64,000 nucleotides of DNA from Nocardioides caldifontis. GTDB lineage: Bacteria > Actinomycetota > Actinomycetes > Propionibacteriales > Nocardioidaceae. Shown in pieces: positions 15,883-24,666 of the stretch (within the stretch, counting starts at the first letter, position 1; every line of letters starts with the position of its first letter). A program made the translations under genes and the position numbers. A model generated the notes under the pieces. That model was not told the origin of the DNA. It did no database searches and was given only the letters and a program-made list of their open reading frames with translations. The stretch spans positions 1 to 64,000 of the forward strand of contig NZ_VHIB01000014.1 in assembly GCF_008087345.1 (NCBI RefSeq). Direction: 5' to 3'.

Positions 15883-17676
15883 ATGCCCGCGCCCGGCCCC
15901 CACGCGGCGTTGCGGCTGCCGCCCAAGTGCAACGCCTGCCAGGCCAAGCGAGTCGCGTGGACCAGCCCCAGGGTCGATTTCTGCTATCAGTGCCTGCCCG
16001 GCGGCCCGTTCGCGGCGCCTCCGTGCAACCGCTGCCGCTCCCGCACCGACTACTTCAGTCAGGGGCTGTGCAGCCGGTGCCATCCCCGCAGCCCCGAGCA
16101 CATCGGCGCCTGCAAGGGGTGTCTGGCCTGGGGTGTCTACCCACGCCACAACTGGACCTGCTGGTCGTGCCGCTGGTGGCAGACGCACTACCCGAAGGGC
16201 ACCTGCGCCTACTGCGGCCGAGACAGTCACGTCAGCGACCGCCACGCCTGTCGTCTCTGCCTTGAGAATGCCCGCCTTGAGCAAGGGCCCGCCCGTGCCC
16301 CCGACCTGGCCAGCGCCAACAACGACAGCCAACAGTTGTTCTTCGCCAACATGGTCTTCAAGCGGCGCGTGACACCGGTGCCCGACTACGTCCGCTGGGA
16401 CGGCCGCTGGTCGAAGAAGAACAAGAACCAGCTGCCCTACCAAACGGGCACCAGGTTCGACGACCACGCGCTCGAACAGCTGACCCTGTTCGACATGGAC
16501 CCCGACCCTGAGGTGCTGCGCCAACGCCTCCTGGTCGAGGACAGCGAGCTGACCCGGTACTGCGCGGCCATCGTCGCCGATCACGCCCGCCGCTATGGCT
16601 GGAGCGTCAAGCAGCGCAATGCTGTGATCCAGTCCCTGAGGCTGCTCCAGATCCTGCGGCCTACTCCCACCGCGAAGGTCCGCGCCCGTGACGTCGTGGC
16701 GTTGCGCCGCTACGACGGCACCATCACCTCCACCCTCGACGTCCTCGCGGAAGCCGGACTTCTGATCGACGATGTCCCGACCCGGGTTGAGCGGTACTTC
16801 AACGCCAAGTTCATCGAGTCCGGAGCCCTCCCGGACGCCATTCGCGAGCACCTCCAGTTGTGGCTTCAGATCATGCTCGGCGGATCCCGACAAGCACCTC
16901 GCCAGTTGCCCCGCGAACCCGAGACCGTCGAGATCCACATCCAAGGACTCGCACCCGTCGTGCAGACGTGGGTCGAAGCCGGGCGCCAGTCGTTCGCCGA
17001 GATCAGCCAGGACGACATCCTGACCGCCCTCGCGGCCCTGCCCGCCGACACCAGCCGACGCCACTTCGCGGAGAACGGCCTGAAGTCGCTGTTCAAGATC
17101 CTCAAGGGCCGCCGACTCGTCTTCACCAACCCCATGCGCGGCATCGACCTGACCCGCGTGCCGACGAATCTTCCGATGCCGCTGGACCCCGCGCTGATCC
17201 GGGCCGAGCTGGACTCGCTGAACCCGGCCGTCGCGCTCGCCGTGGCCCTGGTGGCCTTCCACGGCCTGACCGGCAAGCAGGTTCGCGAACTCCAGCTGAC
17301 CGACATCGTCGACGGCCGTCTCCACCTCGACGGTCGCGACATCCCCCTCGCAGTCCCCGTGCGGACGCGGCTCAGTGCCTGGCTCGACCACCGCAACCGG
17401 ACCTGGCCGGCCACGGCGAACCCGTACCTGCTCATCAACCGGCGCACCGCGCCGCGGCTCGTCCCCAGCGGCCCGTCCTTTCCCTGGAAGGACAGCGCCG
17501 TACGCCCGCGGGCGCTGCGCGAGGACCGCATCCTTCACGAGATCCACGCCACCGGCGGCGACGTCCGCCGCATATACGATCTCTTCGGACTCAGCGTCGA
17601 AGGCGCCACCCGTTACCTCAAGACCGTCGCGCATCCGGACCTGAGAGACGTGGACCAGCAGGACACCCCGCGATGA
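15883..17676 (+). CDS. Zinc-ribbon protein with degenerate tyrosine-recombinase fold
   Basis: ATG 15883 gives 597 aa; the frame is open earlier but no better start is seen. The first 140 residues hold many CxxC/CxxxC pairs (PPKCNACQAKR, FCYQCLPGG, PCNRCRSRTD, LCSRCHPRS, CKGCLAWG, CWSCRWW, CAYCGRDS, CRLC), which suggests several zinc ribbons. The middle resembles a core-binding helical domain, and the C-terminus resembles a recombinase catalytic fold: FHGLTGKQVRELQLTDI matches the first Arg region but with Gln, and YDLFGLSVEGATRYLKTV matches the His...Tyr region with Phe for His. No HxxR is visible. It is probably a catalytically dead partner that helps the recombinase bind DNA (inference). 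Confidence 0.72.
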   Translation: MPAPGPHAALRLPPKCNACQAKRVAWTSPRVDFCYQCLPGGPFAAPPCNRCRSRTDYFSQGLCSRCHPRSPEHIGACKGCLAWGVYPRHNWTCWSCRWWQTHYPKGTCAYCGRDSHVSDRHACRLCLENARLEQGPARAPDLASANNDSQQLFFANMVFKRRVTPVPDYVRWDGRWSKKNKNQLPYQTGTRFDDHALEQLTLFDMDPDPEVLRQRLLVEDSELTRYCAAIVADHARRYGWSVKQRNAVIQSLRLLQILRPTPTAKVRARDVVALRRYDGTITSTLDVLAEAGLLIDDVPTRVERYFNAKFIESGALPDAIREHLQLWLQIMLGGSRQAPRQLPREPETVEIHIQGLAPVVQTWVEAGRQSFAEISQDDILTALAALPADTSRRHFAENGLKSLFKILKGRRLVFTNPMRGIDLTRVPTNLPMPLDPALIRAELDSLNPAVALAVALVAFHGLTGKQVRELQLTDIVDGRLHLDGRDIPLAVPVRTRLSAWLDHRNRTWPATANPYLLINRRTAPRLVPSGPSFPWKDSAVRPRALREDRILHEIHATGGDVRRIYDLFGLSVEGATRYLKTVAHPDLRDVDQQDTPR

Positions 17677-18086
17677 CCACGTCCTCGGAAGCCACGCGGC
17701 ACCAGTCGAGAGTCCTCGCAACATCCGCACACCACGGATAAGCAACCATGACGCGCACGATTCGGACACTGCACAGCGGCTGGCTTCAGTCACGGGCCGA
17801 AGCGTGGCGCCTCAGCGTCCCCGCATCCGTCCCCCCAACGCCCCAGGTCGCGGGGGGACGCCACACATCGCCCAGCGTTTGCGCAGGTCAACCAGCGTCC
17901 CCCCAAAAAATCAACGAGATTGAGGGGCTTGCGGCTCGGGCGATGGAATCCGCAAGCCGATTCGCCTACGGACAGGGGCTACAGCACTTGCCCGTCGTCA
18001 CCCGGAACGCGACTACTTGAGCCGGATCGTCGCCCGGAGCGTGGCACTACAAGGCCTACGTTGGTGCCTGGGCCGGAGCGATGCTC
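17677..18086. other. Gene-free stretch with a GC hairpin between recombinase module and mer-like genes
   Basis: No supported gene is seen in these 410 bp. GTCCCCCC at 17829-17836 and GGGGGGAC at 17852-17859 form a perfect 8-bp inverted repeat with a 15-nt loop, and a third direct copy GTCCCCCC at 17897-17904 runs into six A. The stretch may hold the right end of the recombinase module and a transcription stop for the converging mer-like operon. A 90-codon frame at 17748 has no family features and is not called. Confidence 0.4.
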
Positions 18087-19439
18087 TCAGAGCATGGACC
18101 CCAGGTCGGACCCCACGGTCGGGTACGCGGCCGTCGTCGACTTGAGTTGACGGGTCGTGAGCCCGAGCGTGATGGCTAGGCCGAAGGTGTTGATGAGATC
18201 GCCGTACTCGGGTCCCAGCAGATGGGCGCCCACGACCCGGTCAGTGGACCGGTCGATGAGGACCTTCGCGGCCGCGGTGGTCTCGCCGACGCGGTAGTTG
18301 GAGTACCAGCCGCTGGTGTCGCTACGACGGACGGTCAGGTCGATGCCTTGCTCGCGAGCCTCCGCTTCCAGCATGCCGACACCGGCGAGCTCGGGAATCG
18401 TGAACACCGCCGTAGGGATGCCGCTGTAGTTGGGGGCCGTCGTGGTGCCCTTGAGCAGGTTGGAGGCGGCGACCTTGGCCTCGATGACCGCCACCGGCGT
18501 CAGCGGCATCCCCTCGGTGTCCGCGGAGTCACCGGCAGCCCACACGGCCGGGTTCGTGGTGCTCTGGAGGTGATCGGAGACGCTCAGGCCACGCTCGCCC
18601 CATTCCACCCCGGCGGCGTCGAGGGCAAGGCCGCTCAGGTCCGCAACACGACCCGCGCCGTGGACGACGAGGTCGGTCTCGATGCTCTCGCGGACTCCGG
18701 CCCGGTCCAGGGTGACGATGTAGCCACGGCCGTTCGGCTCGACAGCCACGACTTCGGCCAAGCGTCGCAGCTCGACGCCGATCTCGGCGCCACGGGCGAC
18801 CAGCATCTCGACGAGGTCGGGGTCGAATCCCTTCAAGGGTCGTTCGCCGCGGTCCACGATGACCGGTGACGCGCCGGCGCGGGCGGCGATGTGGGCGAAC
18901 TCGAAGGAGATGAAGCCGCCTCCCACGAACAGGATCCGTGACGGAAGGTCGTCCAGGTCGAGGAAGCCGGTGCTGTCGATCAGGTGCTCGTGTCCCGGGA
19001 AATCCAAAGGGCGGGGCCTGGCGCCGGTGGCGATCAGGAAGCGGTCGGAGTCGTAGCGGGTGCCGCCGACGTCGACCTGTCGCTCAGAGGTGAAACGCGC
19101 CGGGCCGTGGAGCGTCTCGACGCCGTTGCGGTTCAGACCGGCCTCCATGTTCTCCGGCACCGGGTCGGTGAATCCGTGCTTGTGCTTCATCAGGTCGCCC
19201 CAATTGATCGACAGGCCGCCCGCGTCGATGCCCTTGCCCTCCATCAGGCGGGCGCTGTCGATGATCTCCGCGCCGCGGCGAAGGATCTTCTTCGGGTCGC
19301 ACCCCCGCAGCGCGCACGTGCCGCCGTAGGGCAGCGGGTCGACGATCGCGACGCGCCAGCCCTGGCTGGCGCACTTGTTCGCAGACGCCACACCGGCCAT
19401 CCCGGCGCCAAGGACGATCAAGTCATAGCTTTCGCTCAT
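18087..19439 (-). CDS. FAD-dependent pyridine nucleotide-disulfide oxidoreductase, MerA-like
   Basis: ATG 19439 with AAGGAG upstream gives 450 aa. The N-terminus has the FAD dinucleotide motif VLGAGMAGV, then GGTCALRGCDPKK with the redox pair C(x4)C, a second NAD(P) motif FVGGGFISFE, and AAGDSADTEG for FAD binding. The dimer domain ends YPTVGSDLG, where glutathione reductase and MerA have a His-Pro-Thr...Glu; the catalytic His is replaced by Tyr. The C-terminal Cys pair of true mercuric reductase is also absent. Context (MerR regulator, small Cys membrane protein) supports a metal-related reductase, but the substrate cannot be named from sequence. It overlaps the preceding gene by 4 bp. Confidence 0.8.
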   Translation of the reverse strand: MSESYDLIVLGAGMAGVASANKCASQGWRVAIVDPLPYGGTCALRGCDPKKILRRGAEIIDSARLMEGKGIDAGGLSINWGDLMKHKHGFTDPVPENMEAGLNRNGVETLHGPARFTSERQVDVGGTRYDSDRFLIATGARPRPLDFPGHEHLIDSTGFLDLDDLPSRILFVGGGFISFEFAHIAARAGASPVIVDRGERPLKGFDPDLVEMLVARGAEIGVELRRLAEVVAVEPNGRGYIVTLDRAGVRESIETDLVVHGAGRVADLSGLALDAAGVEWGERGLSVSDHLQSTTNPAVWAAGDSADTEGMPLTPVAVIEAKVAASNLLKGTTTAPNYSGIPTAVFTIPELAGVGMLEAEAREQGIDLTVRRSDTSGWYSNYRVGETTAAAKVLIDRSTDRVVGAHLLGPEYGDLINTFGLAITLGLTTRQLKSTTAAYPTVGSDLGSML

Positions 19440-19693
19440 CGGCGGTTCTCCTTCAACGTGTTGTTGGCGGTCTCGTTGACGTCTGACTCGGGACATCTCC
19501 GGCGTGGCACCCGCGTCACCCACCCGAGGACGACGAGCACGAGGCCGCCCCCGATCAGGGCCCAGCTCTGGAGGGACATGCCGGCCACCGCACCGAGCAC
19601 CCCCAGCGACAGCAGCACCGGCAGTCCGCAACAGATGCCGACTGCGCCGACGACGGCGGCCACTGGTCCGACAGCGCCCACCCCGTCACGCAT
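19436..19693 (-). CDS. Small MerT/MerF-like membrane protein
   Basis: ATG 19693, inside the end of the upstream gene (8-bp overlap), gives 85 aa. There are two hydrophobic helices (about 7-30 and 36-56). The first carries an adjacent Cys pair in VGICCGLPVLLSLGVLGA, the layout of mercury-uptake proteins MerT/MerF. The tail is basic and polar. It probably passes Hg(II) or a related metal ion over the membrane to the reductase encoded next. Identification rests on the Cys pair, topology and context. Confidence 0.68.
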   Translation of the reverse strand: MRDGVGAVGPVAAVVGAVGICCGLPVLLSLGVLGAVAGMSLQSWALIGGGLVLVVLGWVTRVPRRRCPESDVNETANNTLKENRR

Positions 19694-19985
19694 CGGCGAG
19701 CGCCCCGCGGAGCTGGTCGAGTGTCGGTGCGCCTTCGTGGCCACCGGGGACCGCGTATCTCCGACAGGCCAGCCCGACGTGTGCGCCGGGCTCGGCGAAC
19801 ATGTCGACGCCGTCGATTTGGATGCTGGGTGAGCCCAGGAACCCGAGGCGCTCGGCGTCCTCTGGGGTCTCAACCAGTCGGCGAGTCACCGTCACGTCGC
19901 CGCGCTCGGCTGCGATCACGGCCAGGCGCTCGTCCGCGACCTTCCAGTTCGGGCAGTCCTCGAAGTAGAGCAGCGTGATGTCCAT
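19686..19985 (-). CDS. Thioredoxin-fold small protein of the mer-like operon
   Basis: ATG 19985 gives 99 aa starting MDITLLYFEDCPNWKVADER, followed by GFLGSPSIQIDGVDMF; this is a thioredoxin/glutaredoxin-like fold with a single N-terminal Cys in a CPNW motif and the cis-Pro loop GSPSIQ. A further Cys lies near residue 75. Such proteins often accompany MerR and MerA-like genes in actinobacteria. It is the first gene of the operon and would be made from an almost leaderless transcript. A thiol-transfer or metal-sequestering role is inferred. Confidence 0.7.
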   Translation of the reverse strand: MDITLLYFEDCPNWKVADERLAVIAAERGDVTVTRRLVETPEDAERLGFLGSPSIQIDGVDMFAEPGAHVGLACRRYAVPGGHEGAPTLDQLRGALADA

Positions 19986-19992
19986 GCCCAGA

Positions 19993-20023
19993 CGCTAAAC
20001 CTTGAACCGCGGTGCAAGGTCAA
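19993..20023 (-). promoter_or_regulatory. MerR-type operator/promoter between the divergent genes
   Basis: ACCTTG and CAAGGT at 19999-20020 form a perfect 6-bp inverted repeat around a GC centre. On the minus strand a TTGACC -35 box (20023-20018) is separated by about 19 bp from TTAGCG as -10 (19998-19993), the overlong spacing typical of promoters that MerR proteins untwist to activate. It would drive the mer-like operon, with merR reading the other way from GTG 20040. Confidence 0.6.
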
Positions 20024-20039
20024 GCGGTAAAGTGAGATC

Positions 20040-20492
20040 GTGCGCATCGGAGAAGTCGCCGAGGCGGTCGGGGTCCCGACCGCCACCATCCGCTTTTACG
20101 AGCGCAGGGGACTGCTGCCGCAACCGCATCGAGGCCCCAACGGCTACCGCGAGTACGACGACTCGACACTCACCACGCTCGCTTTCATCCGCAACGCCCA
20201 AGCCGCCGGCCTCACCCTGGTCGAGATCGGCACGATCCTCGACCTGCGCCGCGAAGGCGCCGCTCCGTGCGGACACGTGGACGAGCTGCTCGCCGCCAAG
20301 TTGCTCGACGTGCAGCAGCGGCAACGCGAGCTGGCCACCCTCGAAGCGGAGCTCGGCCAGTTGATCAGCCTCAGCGGTCGGCTCGACCCGGCCGACTGCT
20401 CCCACGAGGCGATCTGCCACATCATCGCCCAGCCGCCTGCCTCACGACCACGCAAGGATGCCGTGGGCCCAGAGGTAGGTTCACCGGCATGA
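20040..20492 (+). CDS. MerR-family metal-responsive regulator
   Basis: The 150-aa protein starts at GTG 20040 with MRIGEVAEAVGVPTATIRFY, a classic MerR winged-HTH, followed by RRGLLPQPHRGPNGYREYD. The sensor part keeps three Cys in mercury-type positions: APCGHV (about residue 78), then DCSHEAIC with two Cys (about 120-127). It is divergent from the mer-like operon and shares the dyad at 19999-20020. It probably represses without metal and activates with Hg(II) or a similar soft ion. Confidence 0.85.
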   Translation: MRIGEVAEAVGVPTATIRFYERRGLLPQPHRGPNGYREYDDSTLTTLAFIRNAQAAGLTLVEIGTILDLRREGAAPCGHVDELLAAKLLDVQQRQRELATLEAELGQLISLSGRLDPADCSHEAICHIIAQPPASRPRKDAVGPEVGSPA

Positions 20493-20656
20493 GGCGCCGC
20501 ATCATCATGCCGGTCACGCTCTACCTTGCTGCGGCGCTGGGGAGTCGGGCCGCCGAAGCGGCGGGCTTTCAACGGTGCCATTGCTCGGCGGCGTGCTGGT
20601 GCCGCCAGCCCTTGCTGAGCGCCTTCCGTTGGGTGCTGCCGATCGGCCACCGCTAG
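20489..20656 (+). CDS. Possible 55-aa Cys-rich small protein after merR
   Basis: ATG 20489 overlaps the merR stop (ATGA) and opens 55 codons. The product starts MRRRIIMPVTLYLAAALG, a possible short signal or membrane segment, and carries a cluster CHCSAACWC that could bind metal. No family is recognised and it may be a chance frame; the coupling and Cys cluster are the only support. Confidence 0.35.
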   Translation: MRRRIIMPVTLYLAAALGSRAAEAAGFQRCHCSAACWCRQPLLSAFRWVLPIGHR

Positions 20657-20749
20657 TCCGGGCCACGGGACCAGAAAGCACGCAACACCCATCGCGCCCA
20701 CTGCTCACTGAACCTGAGGGTCCGCGCCCGATCAAGGACTGGCTTGGAC

Positions 20750-20945
20750 GCTCAGGTTCGTCGCTAAACCGTCAATATTCGCGCGAACTTCTAAAGAGCG
20801 CCGGTCATCCGCCCGGTGGTGTCGAAGAGGGCGAGCTCGGCGGGGTGCAGCTGGTGCTGGACGACGAACGAGCGGTTCTAGATCCGCCACAGCCCTTGGC
20901 CGGTGCCGAGCGTCGGAAGCAGTTGCTGCTCGGTACGCATCAGGC
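20750..20945 (-). pseudogene. Decayed copy of the virB4 3' end (repeat R1)
   Basis: Positions 20797-20937 match 25712-25852 (the 3' end of virB4) with 6 differences in 141 bp by eye, on the same strand. The 47 bp before the match (20750-20796) align without gaps to 25665-25711 at lower similarity, both starting GCTCAGGTTC. An in-frame stop (CTAGAT region on the plus strand, near 20877-20882) breaks the relic. The gene-free region continues to 21180 with no other recognised content. An inverted GAACCTGAG lies at 20710-20718. The relic marks a past duplication or site-specific insertion at the end of virB4. Confidence 0.8.
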
Positions 20946-21180
20946 CGTCAGGCCCATGGCCCCCGTTGAAGTCGATGGGTTCGGCTCGCGGAGCACGCTA
21001 GTGCAGGATCCGCTCTCGGGATCGGCGACGCCGACGCGGAGCCCCGTGGCACTCGTGTCGCTAATGGTTCCTCGTGCGGTGTTCCGCGCTTCAGCCCGGG
21101 GCAGGATGCGCAGGCACGCTGCGCTGCTCACGCGCTGGTCCCGCCGCTGACGTCTGTCTCACTCAGGGGGAGGGTGGTCG

Positions 21181-22695
21181 TCAGCGCCGCTCGTGCCAGA
21201 GAGCCAGTGCGGTGCGCGAGGTCAGGCCGAGCTTTGACAGGATCCTGCTGATGTGGTTCTCGACGGTGCGCTCCGACAAGGTGAACTGCCGAGCGATCGC
21301 GGCATTGCTCATGCCCTGCGCGACCAGCGCCGTCACCTCGGCCTCGCGAGGGGTGAGCACCGGGTCTCCCTCGCCTGACCCGAGCAGCGCGTCGAGCTGG
21401 TCGACCAGCGGCGCCATGCCGAGTCGCCGCGCCAGCTCGAGGGCGCCGTGGGCGTGCTCGCGGCGGGCGCGCGAGCGGGTCGGCTCGACGGCGGCGAGCT
21501 CGGCGAGCACGTACGCCTTTGACGGGAGGGCGTGGACTTGCTCGGTACTCGCCAACGTGGACCGCAGATGGCCCTCCGCCCCCGTGAGGTTGCCGAGCAC
21601 TCGAGCCAGGCGGCCGAGAGCCAGGCCGACGGGGCCTTGGTAAGGCGCATGGGCGTGAGCGATGACGTGCTGGTGCTCGTAAGGCAGGAGGGTGGCGTAC
21701 AGCTTCGCCGCGGTGGCCTCGTCACCCAGCCAGGCGCAGACATCTGCGCCGTCTGCGATCGCCATCAAGAACTCCGGCGCCTCCACTGGCACAGCCGCGA
21801 CATGACCCGCGAGCGCTCGCCACTCGTCGGCAGCGTCCGCGCGGAGGCCCGCACTCTTAAGCGCCACACACAGCCAGGTGCGTGCGACGAAGGGGAGGTG
21901 CTCGACCTCCTCGCGCACCGCCTCGAGCAGAGGCTTCGCAGTGCCCTGGTGACGCGCGGCCTCGAACGCGAACGGGAGCCGCAGGAACGCCGCGTCGCTG
22001 TGCTCTCCGCCGATTCCGGCAGCGTCCTCGGCAAGGGGTACGACGTCGTCGAACCGGCCATCTAAGAGTGCCTGTGAGGCGCGCACCAGGAGCACCCGCG
22101 ACTGCCATGCCGGACCCAACTGCTCGGCGAGCACAGTCAGCGCTGCTAGCTCACCCAAGAGCTCCACGCGTCGACCGTTGGCGGCGTGAACGTCCATCGA
22201 CCACAGCCGGCCCCAAGCCTGCATCTCCCGGTCGCCGACGGTAAGGCCCAGCGCAACCGCGCGGCGTGCGAACGCTAGCCGGTCGTGCGCGAGCAGTGGG
22301 TCTTGCAGGGCGGCGACGCGCGCCTGGATCTCGGCGAACTCGATCTCCGCATCGGTCTCGCCGTCGACGTCGGCTAGGTCGCTTCCGCGGAACACGTCGC
22401 GGGTCGCCTCGACCTGGGCCAGCACCGGTGCTGCCGCCTCCCGGCCTGCGGGCCCCGAGCGGTTCAATAGTGCGAGCGCGTCGCTGGCCAACGCGTGCAT
22501 TCGCGCGCGTAGGAGGGGATCGACTGGCCGGCGGACCAACGTGGCCGCAGCCGCAATCAGCGCCGGGTCGGTGTTCTCGGTGCAGCCCTCGACAACGGCA
22601 ACGCAGCTGCGCACGGCGTCTGCCACGGCGCCCGCGGCGTATTGCTCACGAGCCCGGCCGAGCTGGTCGGAAAGATCGTCGTCCACGCGCACCAC
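21181..22695 (-). CDS. LuxR-family transcriptional regulator with helical-repeat sensor
   Basis: The C-terminal 65 residues form a LuxR/GerE HTH ([20 protein letters not shown], then [19 protein letters not shown]). The rest (about 440 aa) is all-helical, Ala/Leu-rich and TPR-like, without a P-loop or receiver domain. The frame opens at 22857 but this overlaps the divergent gene; GTG codons at 22695, 22692 or 22686 are more likely and no ribosome site decides. It probably controls the divergent membrane-protein gene. Confidence 0.75.
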   Translation of the reverse strand: MVRVDDDLSDQLGRAREQYAAGAVADAVRSCVAVVEGCTENTDPALIAAAATLVRRPVDPLLRARMHALASDALALLNRSGPAGREAAAPVLAQVEATRDVFRGSDLADVDGETDAEIEFAEIQARVAALQDPLLAHDRLAFARRAVALGLTVGDREMQAWGRLWSMDVHAANGRRVELLGELAALTVLAEQLGPAWQSRVLLVRASQALLDGRFDDVVPLAEDAAGIGGEHSDAAFLRLPFAFEAARHQGTAKPLLEAVREEVEHLPFVARTWLCVALKSAGLRADAADEWRALAGHVAAVPVEAPEFLMAIADGADVCAWLGDEATAAKLYATLLPYEHQHVIAHAHAPYQGPVGLALGRLARVLGNLTGAEGHLRSTLASTEQVHALPSKAYVLAELAAVEPTRSRARREHAHGALELARRLGMAPLVDQLDALLGSGEGDPVLTPREAEVTALVAQGMSNAAIARQFTLSERTVENHISRILSKLGLTSRTALALWHERR

Positions 22696-22825
22696 GGTAG
22701 GGCGCGCGATGCTGGACTGTCGCCGTCTCGAGGGTCGCACTCTTGAGTGGTTCCCCTCATGTGCACCCGGGGCGGGTCTTCCTAACGTCGACAGCACCCA
22801 ACAGTGCCGTCCCAGGAGGACCACC

Positions 22826-23497
22826 ATGACGACCCACTCCGTGCAGCCGACCTCCACGACTCAATCGTTCAGCCCCGACCTGCGCCCCAACCTGCGCGCC
22901 GCCCTGGCACCAGGCTTGCTCACCATCATCGCCGGCGCCGTGCAGGGCGACGGCGCCCTCATCACCGCGGCCCACCGCAACGCCTCGCCGATCTCCGACG
23001 AGCAGTTGTCCTACCCGTGGGCGGGCGCCACCGCGATCACCACGTCACTGATTTGGGGGATCACCCAGGTGCTGATCGTGGTCGGCCTCATCGCGTTCGC
23101 GCGCAGCGGCGCCGCGCCCACAGCGGCCGGCCGCGTCGGAGGGCGGCTCGCCGTTGCAGGCGCCTCGCTGTACGTCGTCGCCCACGCGCTGTCGCTGCTC
23201 GCGTACGACAGGGCTCTCGAAGACCCAGTCTCCGTCGCCGCGCTGTCGTGTTTCGGCGTCGGCACGCTGGTCACCGCGGTGGGTCTGATCATGGCTGGCA
23301 CAGCCGCACTGCGGTCGGGAGTCTGGTCGGGCTGGCGCCGCTATTCGGCGCTTGTCTTAGGAGTCTGGATGGTCGCGATGGTGCCGCTGCAGTTCACGCC
23401 GGCGCTCCCGGTCGCCGTTGGGATGTATGCGCTCGCCGTCATGGCCCTCGGGCTAGCGATGATCCAGGAGGGCCTGGGACGGGAGCCACTGCAGTGA
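22826..23497 (+). CDS. Multi-pass membrane protein, unknown function
   Basis: ATG 22826 follows AGGAGG and gives 223 aa. About six hydrophobic helices are visible, among them [47 protein letters not shown] and [14 protein letters not shown]. No catalytic motif or family is recognised. It is divergent from the LuxR gene over a 130-bp spacer and probably is its target. Confidence 0.7.
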   Translation: MTTHSVQPTSTTQSFSPDLRPNLRAALAPGLLTIIAGAVQGDGALITAAHRNASPISDEQLSYPWAGATAITTSLIWGITQVLIVVGLIAFARSGAAPTAAGRVGGRLAVAGASLYVVAHALSLLAYDRALEDPVSVAALSCFGVGTLVTAVGLIMAGTAALRSGVWSGWRRYSALVLGVWMVAMVPLQFTPALPVAVGMYALAVMALGLAMIQEGLGREPLQ

Positions 23498-23615
23498 CGA
23501 GTAACTCGGTGCGCCCCTCGGCGGCCGTACCGCGCTCACGGCAACCGATATGCGAGGCTTCGGCGCCCCAGGCGTCTACGCGCGCAGATGAGCAGCGATC
23601 GAGGGAAGAACCTCG

Positions 23616-24055
23616 ATGAACCGACCACGGACGGCAGCGTTGGTGACCTGGGCATATGCCGCCATGTTCGGCGCGCCGGCCGTGCTTGTCGCGATCTTCC
23701 TCGCCGAGAAGCGCAGGCTCCCTTCGCTGTGGGCCTGTTCGACATGTACGCCGGTCCCTGGTCCGCGCGGTTCTTGAACGACCGTGTGATCGCGCTGCTT
23801 CTGGCGTACGCCAGTGTTGTGCTGGCCGCGGTCTTGTCGGGTTGGCTGCTGTGGAGGATGCCTAAGCCCGGCGCGGTGCTCAACCTGGGACTGCTCCCGG
23901 TGGAGGCAGTCTTCTGGATCGGTTTCGCCCTCCCCGTTCCCTGGCTGTTCGGGATCGCGAGAGTCGCGCTGGTGGCTCTGGCGTGGCCGGAGCACTCCGG
24001 TTCGCGCCGTCGGACGACTGCCGCGACGCCAGGAAGGAATCGGCGGTCAAGGTGA
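23616..24055 (+). pseudogene. Small membrane protein gene with a frameshift
   Basis: From ATG 23616 (GAGGGAAG upstream) the frame reads MNRPRTAALVTWAYAAMFGA then a membrane helix; near 23720-23735 the natural continuation GLFDMYAGPWSARF, VLSGWLLWRMP, FWIGFALPVPWLFG lies in a different frame. Joined, the parts make a membrane protein of about 140 aa with four helices. A one-base change near 23725 breaks it. No function is known. Confidence 0.55.
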
Positions 24056-24215
24056 GCCGCGCCGCGCATCGCAACTCGGATCGGCCGCAGACCATGAGGG
24101 TGAGCCCATGACTTCCAGACCTGGCCGGTCGAGGCGAAGTGTCGGACGCGAACACGCCGTGAGTCCCCAACCCCACGCCCGAAAGCAGCGCCGACGCCCC
24201 CCGCGAGCCGGATCG

Positions 24216-24656
24216 TCAGGCTGGTCCCGCTTGGACGCGGCGCTCCAAGGCGCTCTTGATCAAGTCCATGTTGCGCTTCTCCTGTCGCCGCATGACCCTC
24301 AAGAACGCGGGAAACACCAGTCGGAACCAGCCGTGGGGGGTCGGCGCGAAGTCACTCGTGAGCCGAGTGCCCTCCGCCACTGGTTCGAGGGTGCACGTGA
24401 ACCTCACCTCGATCGGGCCACCGTTGTGCATGGTCCAGGTGCGCGGCCGGTCATAGGCCACCGTCTCCAGCTCCACATACGGGCTGTTACTCCACTTGGC
24501 GCGGTACTTCGTACCAATGCCGACCGGACCCTCGGTGAGCTTCTCCATCTCCCGGCAGGCAGGGTTCCACTCCAACTCGGAGCGGTGGTCGGACAGATAG
24601 TCGAAGGCATCCTCGGCCGTGCACCCGATCACAACCGAGTTCTTGAGGACTGCCAC
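24216..24656 (-). CDS. SRPBCC-superfamily protein
   Basis: GTG 24656 gives 146 aa; the frame continues to 24722 but would run over the divergent tetR start. The sequence has the START/SRPBCC helix-grip pattern: VVIGCTAEDAFDYLSDHRSE, then WNPACREME, VGIGTKYRAKW, and FTCTLEPVAEGTRLTSDF before a long C-terminal helix. Such proteins bind hydrophobic ligands. It is divergent from a TetR regulator, which probably controls it. The ligand is unknown. Confidence 0.78.
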   Translation of the reverse strand: MAVLKNSVVIGCTAEDAFDYLSDHRSELEWNPACREMEKLTEGPVGIGTKYRAKWSNSPYVELETVAYDRPRTWTMHNGGPIEVRFTCTLEPVAEGTRLTSDFAPTPHGWFRLVFPAFLRVMRRQEKRNMDLIKSALERRVQAGPA

Positions 24657-24666
24657 GGGACGCCTG

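Noticed and set aside
15046-17793. 915-aa minus-strand frame
   Set aside because: It is antisense to the recombinase module. The zinc-ribbon and HTH motifs on the plus strand decide; the minus frame is a GC-rich shadow.
17748-18020. 90-codon plus-strand frame after the recombinase module
   Set aside because: Low-complexity Ser/Pro/Thr content, it spans the GC hairpin, and it has no clear start signal.
18810-18845. GGGTCGAATCCC-like stretch suggesting a tRNA T-arm
   Set aside because: It lies inside the oxidoreductase gene and no cloverleaf arms surround it. I found no tRNA gene in the window, so no tRNA attachment site is claimed.
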